A stretch of DNA of 64,000 nt from Globisporangium splendens (GCA_006386115.1 VFIW01000014.1:570322-634321); one strand, 5' to 3'; positions 21,539-33,000 are shown, counted from the stretch's first letter. The notes: generated by a model from the letters alone, not told the origin. A program made the numbers and translations.

Positions 21539-24500
21539 ATGAGTGGAAGGAGGGGTAGAGCGAGTGAGCGTCCATCACCAAATCCAAGACCACGGCAACA
21601 GTCGAGGAGTTCTGGGCCGGAGCATCGTCAAGATCCTGCTCCAAATCCAGACTCAGCTCCGCCTTCGACTCCAGCTCCACAACCGAGTGCGGCTCCAAGT
21701 GGTCAGTCTGCTGACACAATGTCGATGCAGCAGATGCTGATGTTCATTCATCAGCAACAACAAGTTTTCCAAGCTCAAATGCAAGCTCAAATGCAACAAT
21801 CCAACTATCGCTTTGAGCAATTGCTGTCATCACAGGGGGACAGGAAGAAGAAAGACCCACCTGTGTATGAAGGAAAATTTGGCGAAGATCTCGAATTGTG
21901 GATCTTTGCAACTGAAGAGTATTACTCAAGTAAAAAGCAGCTCATGCTTGAGAACTCTTCGCATTTTGTGACAATGATATCCAGTAACCTTGGGAAAACT
22001 GTTCTTAACTGGTATCGTTCTTTTTCGCTTCAATGTGAAGCTGAAAATGTTCACAAGACGTGGGAATTATTCAAGGTTCGCCTTCGAGCTCGGTTTCGGC
22101 CGAAAGACTTTGAGTACAACCTGCGGGAGCGACTGTTTCATTTGAAACAATCTGGATCAATCCACGAGTATGTGTCTCGTTTCCAAGATTTGATGTCGCA
22201 ATCAGAACTTGAAATTTCTGATATGGAGCAACGGTTTTACTTCCAGAACGGCCTTCGCCCGGAAACTGTTGGGAAGATCAAAGAAGAAAGCCCAATGTTG
22301 CTTAAGGATGTGATTGAAATCGCCTCCAACTTTGAATTTGCACATTTTGTTGGCAAACCACCGAAGTCTACTTCGGCGCAACCCTCAGCATCCAAGTCCA
22401 AGAGGTTCAAGACAGCGAAGAAGCCTGAGAGGAGTTCCATCAATGCCAACAGGCAGAGTGATTGGAAGAAGTCTGCGACATGCAACAAATGTGGCATCAA
22501 AGGTCATATTTCGCCAGATTGTAGAACTGGTGACAAGCCGAAGGAAGCTAATCGCTATATGAGCGGTTCATTTTATGCGATCCTTCAAGTGATGGCTAAA
22601 GCGTTCAAGGATGCCGACCACCCATCAGAAGTATCAATTTTCATCGACAATGGTTGCAGTCTCAACGGAATATCCGAAGAGCTCGCACAACGACTCGACT
22701 TAGACGTAACTGAAGATCGAAATGAAATTATGGAAGTTGATCTGGGTTTTGGTCAAACTGTTGTCCATCCAAGACGCACCGTCGAAATGAGCCTGGAAGT
22801 TCCAGGTTTTCCTGTTATGAAAACCAACTTTCAAATCATGCCAATACCAGAGGAAAAAGATGTCATCCTTGGCATGATGTGGCTGCGTGAGCAAAACCCA
22901 GAAATTGATTGGGTAGCGCTGCAATTGAAACCACGCAAAGAAGAAAAGCCAATTCCATTGAAGACTCCAAATGTTCGGCCTTCACGCAAGATTGCTGGTC
23001 GACGAACGGCACGACTCAGTCAACAGCGTGAAATCTTCAATTTTTATTGCCAAAATGGTCATTTTGGTGAACATGGCAAGACAGATATTATCTCTGCAAA
23101 ACAACTCCAGCGTGAACTTCGCAAAAGCAAAAATATCGAAGCCATATTTGTGATCAATCCTCATGTCTCTGAGAAAGCTGAACGCTTCAAAAATCAAGGT
23201 TGGGAAGCACTTCGTGATAATCCAGCTTTCGAGACATTATTGAAGTACCAAGACACAGTCTTTCGGACGGAGTTACCAAATTCAACTCCTCCCATTCGTG
23301 AAGGCATTGAACATGAGATCCAGTTGCAACCTGGAACGAAGCCTATATCTGTAAGGCAATGGCGTCAGAGTCCTGAACAACGCCAAGTGATTATGGATTG
23401 GACCAAAGAGATGGTCAAAGCCGGAATCATTCGTCCAAGTACGTCCGCATTTTGCGCTCCAACGTTTTGTGTGAAGAAACCTGTTGGTTGGAGAATCGTA
23501 CACGATTACCGTCAGCTAAATCAAGCGACCATCATGCCAGCTATCCCAATGCCAAGAAAGGAAGATACCTTCGAGGCGATGGCGGGAAGCAAGTGGTTTT
23601 CCTGTATGGATCTACTGTGGGGTTACTATCAGGTGAAACTTCGGGAACAAGATATTCCTTTTACCGCTTTCTCAACCCCCGATGGGCTCTTTGAGTATTT
23701 AGTGACACCAATGGGACTTAGTGGAAGTCCTGGGACATTTAATCGCCTGTTACAAAGAGTTTTCAGCGATTTGCGTAATGTGATGCGCATATATTTCGAT
23801 GACATCTATGTATTCACGAGAAGTGATGATGTCTCCGAGCACGTCAAAGCTCTCGACCATGTTCTCAAGCGATGTGAAGAACAAGAGCTTTATATCAAGT
23901 TGTCCAAGTGCCAGTTTTGTGTGGAAGAAATTCCATGCTTAGGTGATTTCGTAGGACGTAATGGCGTTCGTATGGATCCCGACAAAGTGAAGATAATAAG
24001 AGAATGGCCAACTCCAAAGACGAAGAAGCAAATGGAAAGCTTCTTAGGTACAACCGTCTATGTTTCACGTTTTTGCCCTGACTTTGCACAATTTGCAGGT
24101 CCATTGCATGATGCAATTAAGACAAAGAAGTCTCGTGAAGCTGTCATTCTCGATGACCGTCAATTCGCATGTTTCGAAGAACTCAAGCGCCACTTGTCAT
24201 CACCGCCTGTGCTCAAGTTACCCGACTTTACGAAGCCATTTGGTATTCGTATGGATGCATCCAACTTCGCGGTTGGAGGCGTCTTATTCCAAAAGGAGGG
24301 AGGGTTGGAATATCCAATCGCGTACACAGGAAGGAAGATGAAGGCTGCAGAACTCAATTATCCAGTTCGAGAACAAGAGCTGCTTGCAATCATGCATGCT
24401 CTTCGAGTTTGGCGCGTCTACTTACTCGATCGTCCATTCCTTGTGGAAACTGACCATAAGAGTATCGAGACAATCCTCACGCAAAAGACCACAAATCGTA

Positions 24501-26203
24501 GAGTGGCACGATGGTTTAATGAACTTGCTGAGTTTCAACCGCAGTTCAAGTGGATTCCAGGAGAAAGCAACGACGTTGCAGACGCATTGTCGAGGAATCC
24601 AGACTTTGAGCATAATGCTGCTCAAGTCAGTCTGAGTGAGCTTTTGGACGCTGCTCAGAATAGGGAAATCGTAGCAAGTGTGAAAGCTACAACTACCCCT
24701 TTGAAGACTTTGATCAACAAGCGATATTCGTCAGATCAACGACTTCAAGATATCTTGAAGAAACTCAAGAATGAGGAAGTAGTACCGAAGTACTCTTCAC
24801 ATGATGAACTTTTGTATTACCAAACCAAGGAAGATGAAGCTCCACGGTTGGTGATTCCAGATGATGAAGATTTGAAGAACCGTGTCGCCTATGAGAACCA
24901 CGATGTGGTCACGGCAGGTCATCCTGGATATTTCAAGACCTATGTGGCCGTACAAAAGAAGTACTATTGGCCAAGAATGTACAAGTTCATCAAGCGATAT
25001 GTGAACACTTGTGAATTGTGTCAGCGCAACAAGGCTCGTCAAATGAAGCCTCCAGGTCTTTTGAATCCACTGGAAATTCCATGTGGTAGATGGATGGATA
25101 TTTCTATGGACTTTATGGTGTCCTTACCATCGACGAGTAGCAATTTTGACGCTATAATGATCATAGTTGATCGACTAACGAAGCGATCAATGTTTATTCC
25201 GACCAAGACAACTGCAAGCGCTGAAGACACAGCAGAGTTGTTTATGAAGCACTACGCGAAAGATCATGGTTTGCCACGAACAATCGTATCCGACCGAGAC
25301 ACCAAGTTTACGTCAAAGTTGTGGCAACAAGTGATGACAATTATGGGAACAAAACACAAGTTGTCATCAGCATTTCGTCCTCAAACAGATGGACAAACCG
25401 AGCGAACCAACAGGTTCATTCAAGATTACCTCCGTGGTGTTGTTAATCCCTCGCAAACCGACTGGGATGACTATTTGCATCTTGCAGAATTCGCATACAA
25501 CAGAAGAGTGCATTCGTCGATTGGAATGTCACCGTTTGAAGCTGACCTCGGGTATACTCCATGCATGCCAGATGATGTGGCAATGGATCCTGAATTTCGT
25601 GAACTGTCTAAGTCAGCAAAAGAATTCGTTCTGAAACAAGAGGCAATGTTGAAGATCGCACAAGACGCGATTAGTGAAGCTCAAGATCGTATGAAGTCGT
25701 ATTACGACAAGAACCGACTTGTTCAAGACTTCGAAGTTGGTGACTATGTCCTTCTCGATGGGAAGAATTTGGACATTCGCCACAAGGGCTTTGCGCAGAG
25801 CAAGAAGCTTGCTCCACGATTCATCGGTCCGTACCAAATTGTGAAGAAGGTACATAAAGACTCGTGTGAATTAGCTCTATCAAGAGAGCTCAAGTTGCAC
25901 CCAGTATTTCACACGTCGCTCCTCAAGCCATATGGCAAAGATGAATCTCGACAGCAGAAGATTCAAAAAGTTCTACTTGCAGACGGAAGTGAAGGTCAAC
26001 TTGTTAAGGCCATCCTTAACCACCGTAAACGCTACGGGAAGATGCAATACAAGATCTGGTGGCTGGGAGAAACGAAAAACCAGTCAACTTGGGAACCGTT
26101 GGAAAATCTCAAGCAAATTCCCGGACTCATTGAACAATACTGGAGTCGAAAGAAGGGAGGCGTCTTCTTAAAAGGAGGTCATGTGACGGATGCGTCAGCT
26201 TAG
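21539..26203 (+). CDS. Chromovirus Gag-Pol polyprotein
   Basis: 1554 aa, one uninterrupted frame. Order of domains: a Pro/Ser-rich N-terminus; retrotransposon Gag (about 105-265; WYRSFSL, FKVRLRARFRP); a CCHC knuckle (about 315-328; CNKCGIKGHISPDC); an aspartic protease (about 365-460); reverse transcriptase (about 640-800; YFDDIYV); RNase H (about 895-1020; FGIRMDASN, ADALSRNP); integrase with an HHCC finger (about 1120-1165; CELCQ) and a DDE core (MDISMDF, VSDRDTKFTS, PQTDGQTERTN); then a C-terminal chromodomain (about 1490-1540; ILNHRKRYGK, TWEPLENL). The protease active site reads IDNGCS where D-S/T-G is usual. Chromodomains in this position target integration to particular chromatin. Gag and Pol are fused without a frameshift, as in many chromoviruses. 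Confidence 0.95.
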   Translation: MSGRRGRASERPSPNPRPRQQSRSSGPEHRQDPAPNPDSAPPSTPAPQPSAAPSGQSADTMSMQQMLMFIHQQQQVFQAQMQAQMQQSNYRFEQLLSSQGDRKKKDPPVYEGKFGEDLELWIFATEEYYSSKKQLMLENSSHFVTMISSNLGKTVLNWYRSFSLQCEAENVHKTWELFKVRLRARFRPKDFEYNLRERLFHLKQSGSIHEYVSRFQDLMSQSELEISDMEQRFYFQNGLRPETVGKIKEESPMLLKDVIEIASNFEFAHFVGKPPKSTSAQPSASKSKRFKTAKKPERSSINANRQSDWKKSATCNKCGIKGHISPDCRTGDKPKEANRYMSGSFYAILQVMAKAFKDADHPSEVSIFIDNGCSLNGISEELAQRLDLDVTEDRNEIMEVDLGFGQTVVHPRRTVEMSLEVPGFPVMKTNFQIMPIPEEKDVILGMMWLREQNPEIDWVALQLKPRKEEKPIPLKTPNVRPSRKIAGRRTARLSQQREIFNFYCQNGHFGEHGKTDIISAKQLQRELRKSKNIEAIFVINPHVSEKAERFKNQGWEALRDNPAFETLLKYQDTVFRTELPNSTPPIREGIEHEIQLQPGTKPISVRQWRQSPEQRQVIMDWTKEMVKAGIIRPSTSAFCAPTFCVKKPVGWRIVHDYRQLNQATIMPAIPMPRKEDTFEAMAGSKWFSCMDLLWGYYQVKLREQDIPFTAFSTPDGLFEYLVTPMGLSGSPGTFNRLLQRVFSDLRNVMRIYFDDIYVFTRSDDVSEHVKALDHVLKRCEEQELYIKLSKCQFCVEEIPCLGDFVGRNGVRMDPDKVKIIREWPTPKTKKQMESFLGTTVYVSRFCPDFAQFAGPLHDAIKTKKSREAVILDDRQFACFEELKRHLSSPPVLKLPDFTKPFGIRMDASNFAVGGVLFQKEGGLEYPIAYTGRKMKAAELNYPVREQELLAIMHALRVWRVYLLDRPFLVETDHKSIETILTQKTTNRRVARWFNELAEFQPQFKWIPGESNDVADALSRNPDFEHNAAQVSLSELLDAAQNREIVASVKATTTPLKTLINKRYSSDQRLQDILKKLKNEEVVPKYSSHDELLYYQTKEDEAPRLVIPDDEDLKNRVAYENHDVVTAGHPGYFKTYVAVQKKYYWPRMYKFIKRYVNTCELCQRNKARQMKPPGLLNPLEIPCGRWMDISMDFMVSLPSTSSNFDAIMIIVDRLTKRSMFIPTKTTASAEDTAELFMKHYAKDHGLPRTIVSDRDTKFTSKLWQQVMTIMGTKHKLSSAFRPQTDGQTERTNRFIQDYLRGVVNPSQTDWDDYLHLAEFAYNRRVHSSIGMSPFEADLGYTPCMPDDVAMDPEFRELSKSAKEFVLKQEAMLKIAQDAISEAQDRMKSYYDKNRLVQDFEVGDYVLLDGKNLDIRHKGFAQSKKLAPRFIGPYQIVKKVHKDSCELALSRELKLHPVFHTSLLKPYGKDESRQQKIQKVLLADGSEGQLVKAILNHRKRYGKMQYKIWWLGETKNQSTWEPLENLKQIPGLIEQYWSRKKGGVFLKGGHVTDASA

Positions 26204-26545
26204 CTTCTCAAAGCTAAAGCGTGATTCGCATACGTCATTCGAAGAGATTGCAATGAACATTGATAGCATAAAAGCACGACAGAAAACAGAAATTGCGTAT
26301 CATTGCACTCAAGTTAGTGGTGTAGTTTTTATTCGTAAATGAATCCAGTACGCAGTAGAAAAATGAAGCTAAGCGTAGGACACTAGTAAGCATGTCTATG
26401 AGGCACTCATGGCCACTGCTTTGCCACTCCATGTACGAGCAAGCGCTAGCAAACACCCTAACTATAAATCTCACTTTCCATTTTACATTGATCCACTCAA
26501 GTTCCATTCCAAGCATCGTATCCCAAAGCGCCTACTACTGTGACA
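26182..26545 (+). repeat. 3' LTR of the chromovirus
   Basis: 364 bp, nearly identical to 20340-20703. The end of the gag-pol ORF overlaps its first 22 nt. Confidence 0.92.
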
Positions 26546-26550
26546 GCTAC
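26546..26550 (+). repeat. Target-site duplication of the chromovirus, right
   Basis: GCTAC, pair of 20335-20339. Confidence 0.85.
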
Positions 26551-27233
26551 AGCCAAAATGAGGAGGGAGGTGACGTAGCGGTTTCTGGTCCCAGCTTTTC
26601 TGTTCGCCCATTGCGTGTAGTTTAGGCGGCACGTAGGAGGGACACCACACGCGCGAGGGCCAGACAGTCGGATCGATCGAATCAATCTGCGTGGGATCTT
26701 CTGCTTCGCGTGTCAAGGCATGAATAGGGTGTACCGTGGACGTCCATGGCTCACACACACACAAACACACATCCCTGACTTTTCTTTTGCCGCTTCCCAA
26801 ATGTGCAAAAATCATGCAATGGCTTCCATCACTTGGAAAGCTACGCACTTGCGTCCTGTTCCGTCGAGATTCACGGGCGAACGGAGGTCCATCATTCTTC
26901 TTGTGAGGGACGGAAATGCGTGAAGACACAACGAGTTCTATTGCCAGCCTTGAATCACGTGTGCGTTTAAAAGGCTCTTTTGCTCTCACACACAAAACGA
27001 ACGTATTGTTAAACGCGCATGGTAGAATCAGCGCTCAGTCCTGTCAGGTCTGTGCACAGTACAGATGAATCTGTCCAACGCAATGTCCGCACAAGACCCT
27101 CTGTGGTCAAACACAACATTTTCAAAGATGAAGAGCTCCACGCAGATCGCCCTGAACGACGGATAGTATAAATTCTAGCTTAGCTAGGAGCAAGAATATT
27201 CTCGTTCGGTGCTCGTAACACAATATACCTCAC
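26551..27233. other. Gene-free stretch after the chromovirus
   Basis: Formerly joined to the sequence left of 20335. Contains a short (CA)n run near 26752. A long minus-strand ORF here runs into the LTR and has no domain; I do not call it. Confidence 0.4.
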
Positions 27234-27720
27234 ATGAGATTGCGAATTGTGAACGACGGACAGCGGGAGCGGATCATTGATAAAGCAAATGAAGTGGGTG
27301 GATGGTGGTCGGCGAGGCAATTGCGTTCTTGGGCTGCTGCGGAGTTTGCGTTGGAAAAAGCTCCGCACCGCGCCACCATTGGACATATCGTGAAGTGGAA
27401 GACCGGCTTTAACGACTCGACATCGACACAGAAGACAAAGCGACGCTGTGCCAAGCGGGGGTATCAGTTCAAACACATTCTGCATGCGATTGATGAGGTT
27501 GTGGAAAAAATCCGAGAAAGACAACGAGTCGACCCGCCGAAGTGCTACGAGATCACGTTCTTAGAAGCGATGGAGTGGCTTCGAGATGTGTGGTAGAAGC
27601 TAGACGATAGCGTTTCCGCTAATGCATGGAAGCATACCAAGGTGGACGATTTTGAGGCGGAAAGCGTAGCGGAAGCTTTTGACAGATTGTGTGTTGTAGA
27701 CAAGATGGAGGTCGGATGTT
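27234..27720 (+). pseudogene. pogo/CENP-B-like transposase with the catalytic core deleted
   Basis: A 120-aa ORF (27234-27596) begins with a helix-turn-helix region like the N-terminus of pogo-type transposases (GGWWSARQLRSWAA, then APHRATIGHIVKW). It is followed directly by a segment like the extreme C-terminus of such transposases (ITFLEAMEWLRDVW). After a TAG at 27594 the same frame continues KLDDSVSANAWKHTKV to about 27700, again C-terminal in type. The DDE nuclease core that normally lies between, about 200-300 aa, is absent. This looks like an internal-deletion (non-autonomous) derivative or relic. I could not identify terminal inverted repeats. A domesticated DNA-binding fragment is possible but unproven. 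Confidence 0.6.
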
Positions 27721-28730
27721 TACTTTTCAGTCGTAAGTAATACAAATGGGCGTCACCTTTGTCCTTGCATAGTGTCACGAGCGTAGTTGTGAAGTATGTA
27801 AGGCATTGTGTTTTGCGGGGTGATATTACACAGAGCCAAGCCTGCACGAAACGGGTCCACAAAGTTGGTAGTTCAACATTTGTGTCAGAAAAACATGATA
27901 TCTGTCAAACGTGATTGTTGACACAAAATTTCAACTTTTTGGTAAAATTTCATACTGAAAATAAGTAATCCATCGTCGACTCGGCCACTGCGGCAGGCAT
28001 TGTTTATCAGAAAGATCATTATCGACTGGTCCTAACAGCGCTGTCCTAGTGGGAGCCAATGATCTTCGGTATAGCAGTGTCAGTATCACGCTCCTAGCAC
28101 CAAATGTCAACTAGCACCTGTGTTTGTAGCAGACGATTTAATCCGTCGGCTTCTTCAAAAATGCAAGCTCGTCAATGAAATGCTTTTCCCTGTCTGTTGA
28201 CAGTAAGCCATAGATATCATGATATGCTTGGGTTCGAAGGGCTTCTTACCTGTCAAGATGACGCCAAAAAATCAACAAAAAGGCTATCTCACGTACAATA
28301 ACCATCAAATTGCATAGAGAATCTATAGGGAAGTTGTGCAAGGCAAATTTCAACGGCGTTGCGCAGAATGTTTGAAAGCACCAAGTTGGCACAAAATGTA
28401 CGATACCAAATGCGCTGTGAACATGCAAGATTAGGATGTATGTCAGTTGAGTTCGAAAATCGAACGGCAAAGTAGGTGTATGAATACCACAACAATGTGC
28501 ACTATATTTCTGCCCCATGATATTAATCCGCACGTTGGGACTATCCTGCACAGGGGTTCTTGCAATGATGCGGACCTTAATATACGAATGTAGTGCGGTG
28601 GGTACACTGTTTCCTTGCAAGCATCGTAACACTCATATCGTGGCATCTGCGGCACGATTTTGTGTGTTCCACAATTGACAACAGCAATGACTGGGCATTC
28701 CTGTCAAAGTTGAAACCTCTGATATACATG
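27721..28730. other. 1-kb gene-free stretch
   Basis: AT-rich. Minus-strand fragments around 28250-28660 (e.g. CYDACKETVYPPHYI) read like a decayed coding region in more than one frame, but no family is recognised. Confidence 0.4.
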
Positions 28731-28749
28731 ATAACCATGGTGTCATCCA
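28731..28749 (+). repeat. Probable left target-site duplication of LINE copy 2 (diverged)
   Basis: ATAACCATGGTGTCA here matches ATAGCCATGGCGTCC at 32483 with about three mismatches. Each sits at an end of the LINE homology. Confidence 0.55.
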
Positions 28750-28824
28750 GGAACAGCTATTCCTCCGTCGGACAGATTAGGCTTCCTGCTCAAACCGATC
28801 GTTTCGAGTGAAATTAAACAGGCT

Positions 28825-30051
28825 GTGAAGAATTGCAAGAGAGGCAAAGCTCACGGTCCTGACGAACTCGGCAACGACTGGTACAGAGACCACTGTGACG
28901 AGATTACCGGCCTATTCGAGCGACTTTTCAACTTGTGGATACCCGAATGCGTTCTACCAAGTTCGTTCAGTGAAGCACATATTCACTGCATTAAAAAGTC
29001 CATCTCTGCTGCATCGCCGCTGGACTACAGGCCAATCGCACTCCTCAACTCTGATTACAAAATATTCACACGGATATTTGCAACCAGATTACGAACTGTG
29101 CTCCCTTGGCTTATCCATCACATGCAAGCTGGTTTCGTTCCAGGGCGAGCAATCCCGACGACGATCGATGTGCTATTGGCTGCACAACAGCGGGCCACGA
29201 GCGACCCCGCCATGTCCAGAGCGATCGCGTTGCTCCTTGATTTTGCTAAAGCCTATGATTCACTCGATCGCAGCTTTCTGGTACAAGCGCTCCAGCATCT
29301 TGGATTCCCATTGAAGTTCGTACGCTTAGTGAAGGTGTTACACTCTCAAACCACTTACAAGTTCATTGTCAACGGTTTCCTGTCGAGAAAGTACAACGTA
29401 ACATCCGGAATTCGTCAAGGATGTCCGCTGACCCCTCTTCTCTTCATCTTGGCGTTAGAGGTTCTTTATCGGAAAATCGAAGCGAGTGACGAAATACACG
29501 GCGTTGAACTCCAGGCAGCAGGATGCGCAACTGAAGTCAGACTTGGAGGATACGCAGACGACACGACCATTTATCTTAGCGATCCCAAGGATATTAACGC
29601 CGTGTTTGCAATCCTGGACAAATATGGAGCAGCTTCTGGGCTTCGAGTCAATCGGCACAAATCTGCAGTATTACCGCTGAACAAGGAATATAGCTCCACC
29701 GAAGAGTCGGTCAGTGACATTCATGTGCTACAACGTGAGGAACATTGCCGCTACCTCGGCATCCAAGTCGGACAAACGCCTTCGAATGCAAGTAACTGGT
29801 CCAAGTGCATCCAAGCCTTACGTGTCAGACTTCGACTTGCGCGTCTCAAAACTCACTCTGTCGCCCAACGCGCAGCAATTGCCAGTGCCGTCATCATACC
29901 CAAAGTGCTTTATGTGGCCAGGCACTCCTGGCCCTCTACGGCTATTTTCAATCAGCTACACGACCTAGTGAAACAATTTGTCTGGGGCTCAAGGAATGGT
30001 AAGCCTGCGAAACCGTGGATGAAGGAAGAACAAGCCGAACTCAAAAAATGA
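28825..30051 (+). pseudogene. LINE copy 2 reverse transcriptase, first part
   Basis: The most complete RT N-terminal part in the window: GKAHGPDELGNDWY, DYRPIALLNSDYKIF, MQAGFVPGRAI, LLDFAKAYDSLDR, SGIRQGCPLTPLLF and YADDTTIYL. It ends at 30049 because a base is missing from the A run. This copy keeps the stretch after NSDYK that is frameshifted in copy 3. Confidence 0.88.
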
Positions 30052-31205
30052 ATGGAGGCTTGTCGGTACCCAACATCAGAACTGAGCTGATGACGATGAG
30101 TGCCACAGCAGTCTCCAGATGGGCAATCACTACCTCTCACATCGATCAGGTCATCGGGGAAATCTTGCTGCACAACACAAGGGCTTCTTCGACGTACATC
30201 ACGCCGCTCGATGCAATTCCAAGGCGGCCACCCCAGCTTCGTGAAAACATGTGGACAACTGGCGCAGCATTATGTGCGTCGCTCCATTCTCGACCCTATG
30301 AGCCCAGAGAACGTGATAATGTACGTTGGTGTTACGAGCACTTCAAGTCGACAATTGTGCAGACTCAATGGGACGGCGATGTGTTCCAGATCGACCTCAG
30401 CTCTAAAATGTCTGACAGGCTCCCAGGTATCATCGCTGAAGGACGAAAGCTACGCGGGACATTCTGTGCAGAATGGTTGCCATACATGACCTCGACTGCA
30501 GATGGGTGGCTTCTTGATTCCAACGGCTCCCCTTACAAGCTTGCTCACACATCATTATCAGTTGGAACAGCACAACTGGGTGACATACTTCGATGGGAGT
30601 GGATAAGACCAGGAGTGCTTAACTTCATCCCAACATGTGGAATCTCCGGATTCTCCCGGCCGTCTATTCGAGCGCTCGAGCGGTTATGTGCTACGTTGGT
30701 ATCCAACTTCCCACAGCTTCTGTATCGACCACAGCAAACAAATGTGCTTCGGCTGTACAACGGGCTACGTCATTATAACCACGAATGGCATCTGCACACC
30801 AGTGAAGCAACTCTGACCCACGTCGACACGACCCTAGTCAAAGCTACGCATACAGTTCACTCCGCAATGGACTGTGACATCATGGCAACAAGAGGCTTGA
30901 ACGGGCAGAAGGTGTCGTTCCATGCACATCCACGTTTCACAAGAATCGTGCAACTATGGGGTGGCAACGGACGATACAATACCACCAGATCTTTCTATCG
31001 GCAACAAGTTGCAGCAACGAGGACACAAATTGGCAAAGATACTCGAGATGCAGCAGTCAACAAAGCTGTCCATACAGCAGGATCTCTGTGGCCAGGACTG
31101 CAATTAATCCAATGGAGCGAATTACACAACATCCCAGTGATTACTGCTTATACGGCTCAGACTCTTCTCCGGCTGAAAGCCAACCGACTCTCCATGTGGA
31201 ACTAG
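30046..31205 (+). pseudogene. LINE copy 2 RT thumb/connection region
   Basis: Continuation of ORF2 in the shifted frame (MNGGLSVPNIRTEL onward) to the shared TAG at 31203-31205. No further stop. Confidence 0.85.
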
Positions 31206-32377
31206 GAGAAAGCTGATCTATCCTGCTCGAATCCCGAATGCTCCCAAGTTGTCCAATCTTCTGTTCAACATCTATTCTGGGAGTGTTCGAAAGCCAAACT
31301 GGTGTGGAACTACTTTTATGCGCTATGGGCGAAGATCGGAATCACTCCTGGTCACGACCCCGCAATCTGGATCTACCAGATACTCCAAGGCATGCATGGA
31401 CCACGATCAAGAGACACATTATCGGACACAAGTGCTCCAATGAACATCTCCAAGATCATCTCTATTCCGTCGCACACATGCTGTGGCGATATATGAGCGC
31501 GTCGCTCATACAAACCATTTGGTGTGCGCATCTGCGACGCATGGATTCGGATCCAATCGAATCGACTGCTGAGATGGCGACCATGATGACAAGATTAGAG
31601 GCAGGAATGCGAAACCTCACACGACTCGCTGAAGCTCAAGCTGAAGACTCGGACGGTCACACGGTTGCAGCAGTTCTCAAGGCATATGTCGACTGCTTTC
31701 TCAGCCAAACCGACGCCATCCCCTTGACTCCAAGTGATACTCGCGGCGTTTACCTGTTGTTTTTCGATGGTGGATCACGCGGCAATCCAGGACCAGGAGG
31801 GACTGGATCCATTATAGTGCGTGTCCATAAGGACTCGCACACAGCCAGTTTAATTTGGGCCGCGAGCATGGCGTATAGCAGGAAGGACACGACCAACAAC
31901 TTTGCCGAGTACTGGGGTCTCATACACGGACTCCGAGAAGCCCAACGCAGTCACTTCGAACCGTTGTATGTGATTGGAGACAGTGCACTCATTATCTCCC
32001 AACAGAGAATGCATCGGTCCCCTCGATAGCACCGATTGGCACGTTTATACCAGACAAGTCGACGACTCGCGGATTGCATCGACATCCGAGGATGGTACCA
32101 TCACTACCGTGCCTTCAACAAGATGGCGGACTCAGCCGCCAACCTAGCCATGGACACCAGAACCTCAACGCAGGTTCACTTCCCAACTCAAAGAGCTGCT
32201 TTCAACAATCTCACCCAGGATCTTGACAACGACGTCATGCATTGGCTTGTGAGAAGTTCGGAAGACCCAAGGTCATTGGACAACACAAGGCAGCCTCACA
32301 TAGGACCAAGAGAACATGCCATCCTGGTCAAAGATTATTTAGCACTTAGAAGTGATCTAGTGCAATCCGCGCTATAG
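31206..32377 (+). pseudogene. LINE copy 2 zinc-finger/RNase H, broken
   Basis: Starts after the shared TAG. The 13-bp deletion near 31374 shifts the frame. RNase H (FDGGSRGNPGPGG, NNFAEYWGL) then reads until the CAG-to-TAG change at 32027, and its last part lies at 32030-32377. Non-functional. Confidence 0.85.
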
Positions 32378-32482
32378 ACACATTTACACTCCTGTATGAA
32401 ATTCGCAATGAAGATTAGGTAGGAGAATGGATATTGTAGGTCACGAAGACGAACCTAAATATACCTCACCTTATAAAAAAAA

Positions 32483-32500
32483 ATAGCCATGGCGTCCACC
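32483..32500 (+). repeat. Probable right target-site duplication of LINE copy 2
   Basis: Pair of 28731-28749, diverged. Confidence 0.5.
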
Positions 32501-33000
32501 GACAGTGTCTAGTTTGGCAGGTTCATCTGCACTTGCCTCCCTCTCTGACGGCATGTGCCCATCCGAACCACACGCGCTCCCTTTTCTGGCCTCTCAAGAG
32601 ATGTAGTTTCTGAGATTTTCGCTAGTGATGGGAAGACTTCCCTTGGTGCTTGGAATGCTTGTTATATCCGATACTACGATTTGAAAATCAAGTTGACGTC
32701 GGATTACAAGATGCAAATGCTGAATTATACCTGTGCAATACGATATTCATGCAATATTGTAGATCTAGCGTACAGCAAAGGGACCACCAACTCCTTCAGC
32801 TCTTGTTGTATTTGACATCGTTCGTTTCGCTGCCCGAGTGCTGTGCGCACGTACATTGCAACCTTGTCCAATTCTCCGTCCACCATTTCCACAGCCTTCT
32901 TGCCAGAGAGCGGAGAAGAAGCAAGTCCTGTGAAACTGGGTGATGACAATGACGTCGCTAAAAGTCTGAAGCTGACAAATCGTGTCTGCCACATCAAGCA
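32501..33000. other. Region without a recognised gene
   Basis: The minus-strand ORF at 32725-32997 (90 aa, charged, helical: DGELDKVAMYVRTALGQRNE) is the only candidate. No known family; it may be a fragment of a transposon accessory protein, given the transposase relic next to it. Confidence 0.35.

Larger units (their letters stand above)
20340..26545 (+). mobile_element. Ty3/gypsy chromovirus, apparently complete
   Basis: 6.2-kb element with two 364-bp LTRs (TGTGACGG...TGTGACA), 5-bp GCTAC target duplications, an uninterrupted gag-pol ORF ending in a chromodomain, and an extra small ORF before gag. A purine-rich tract (AAAAGGAGG) precedes the 3' LTR. The two LTRs differ at one position that I can see (A/C near 20644 and 26486), so the insertion is recent and the element may be active. 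It inserted into the region upstream of the chimeric GH17 gene. Confidence 0.95.
28750..32482 (+). mobile_element. LINE retrotransposon copy 2, 5'-truncated
   Basis: Homology to copy 3 starts abruptly at AACAGCTATTCC (about 28752), just before the reverse transcriptase, and runs to the 3' UTR and an A run. Copy-specific lesions: one A lost from a 7-A run near 30046; a 13-bp deletion near 31374 between short direct repeats (TCTGGATCT); and CAG to TAG at 32027-32029 inside RNase H. It shares the TAG at 31203-31205 with copies 1 and 3. Confidence 0.93.

Noticed and set aside
26483..26995. 170-aa minus-strand ORF
   Set aside because: Crosses the LTR boundary of the chromovirus, so it exists only because of the insertion; no domain.
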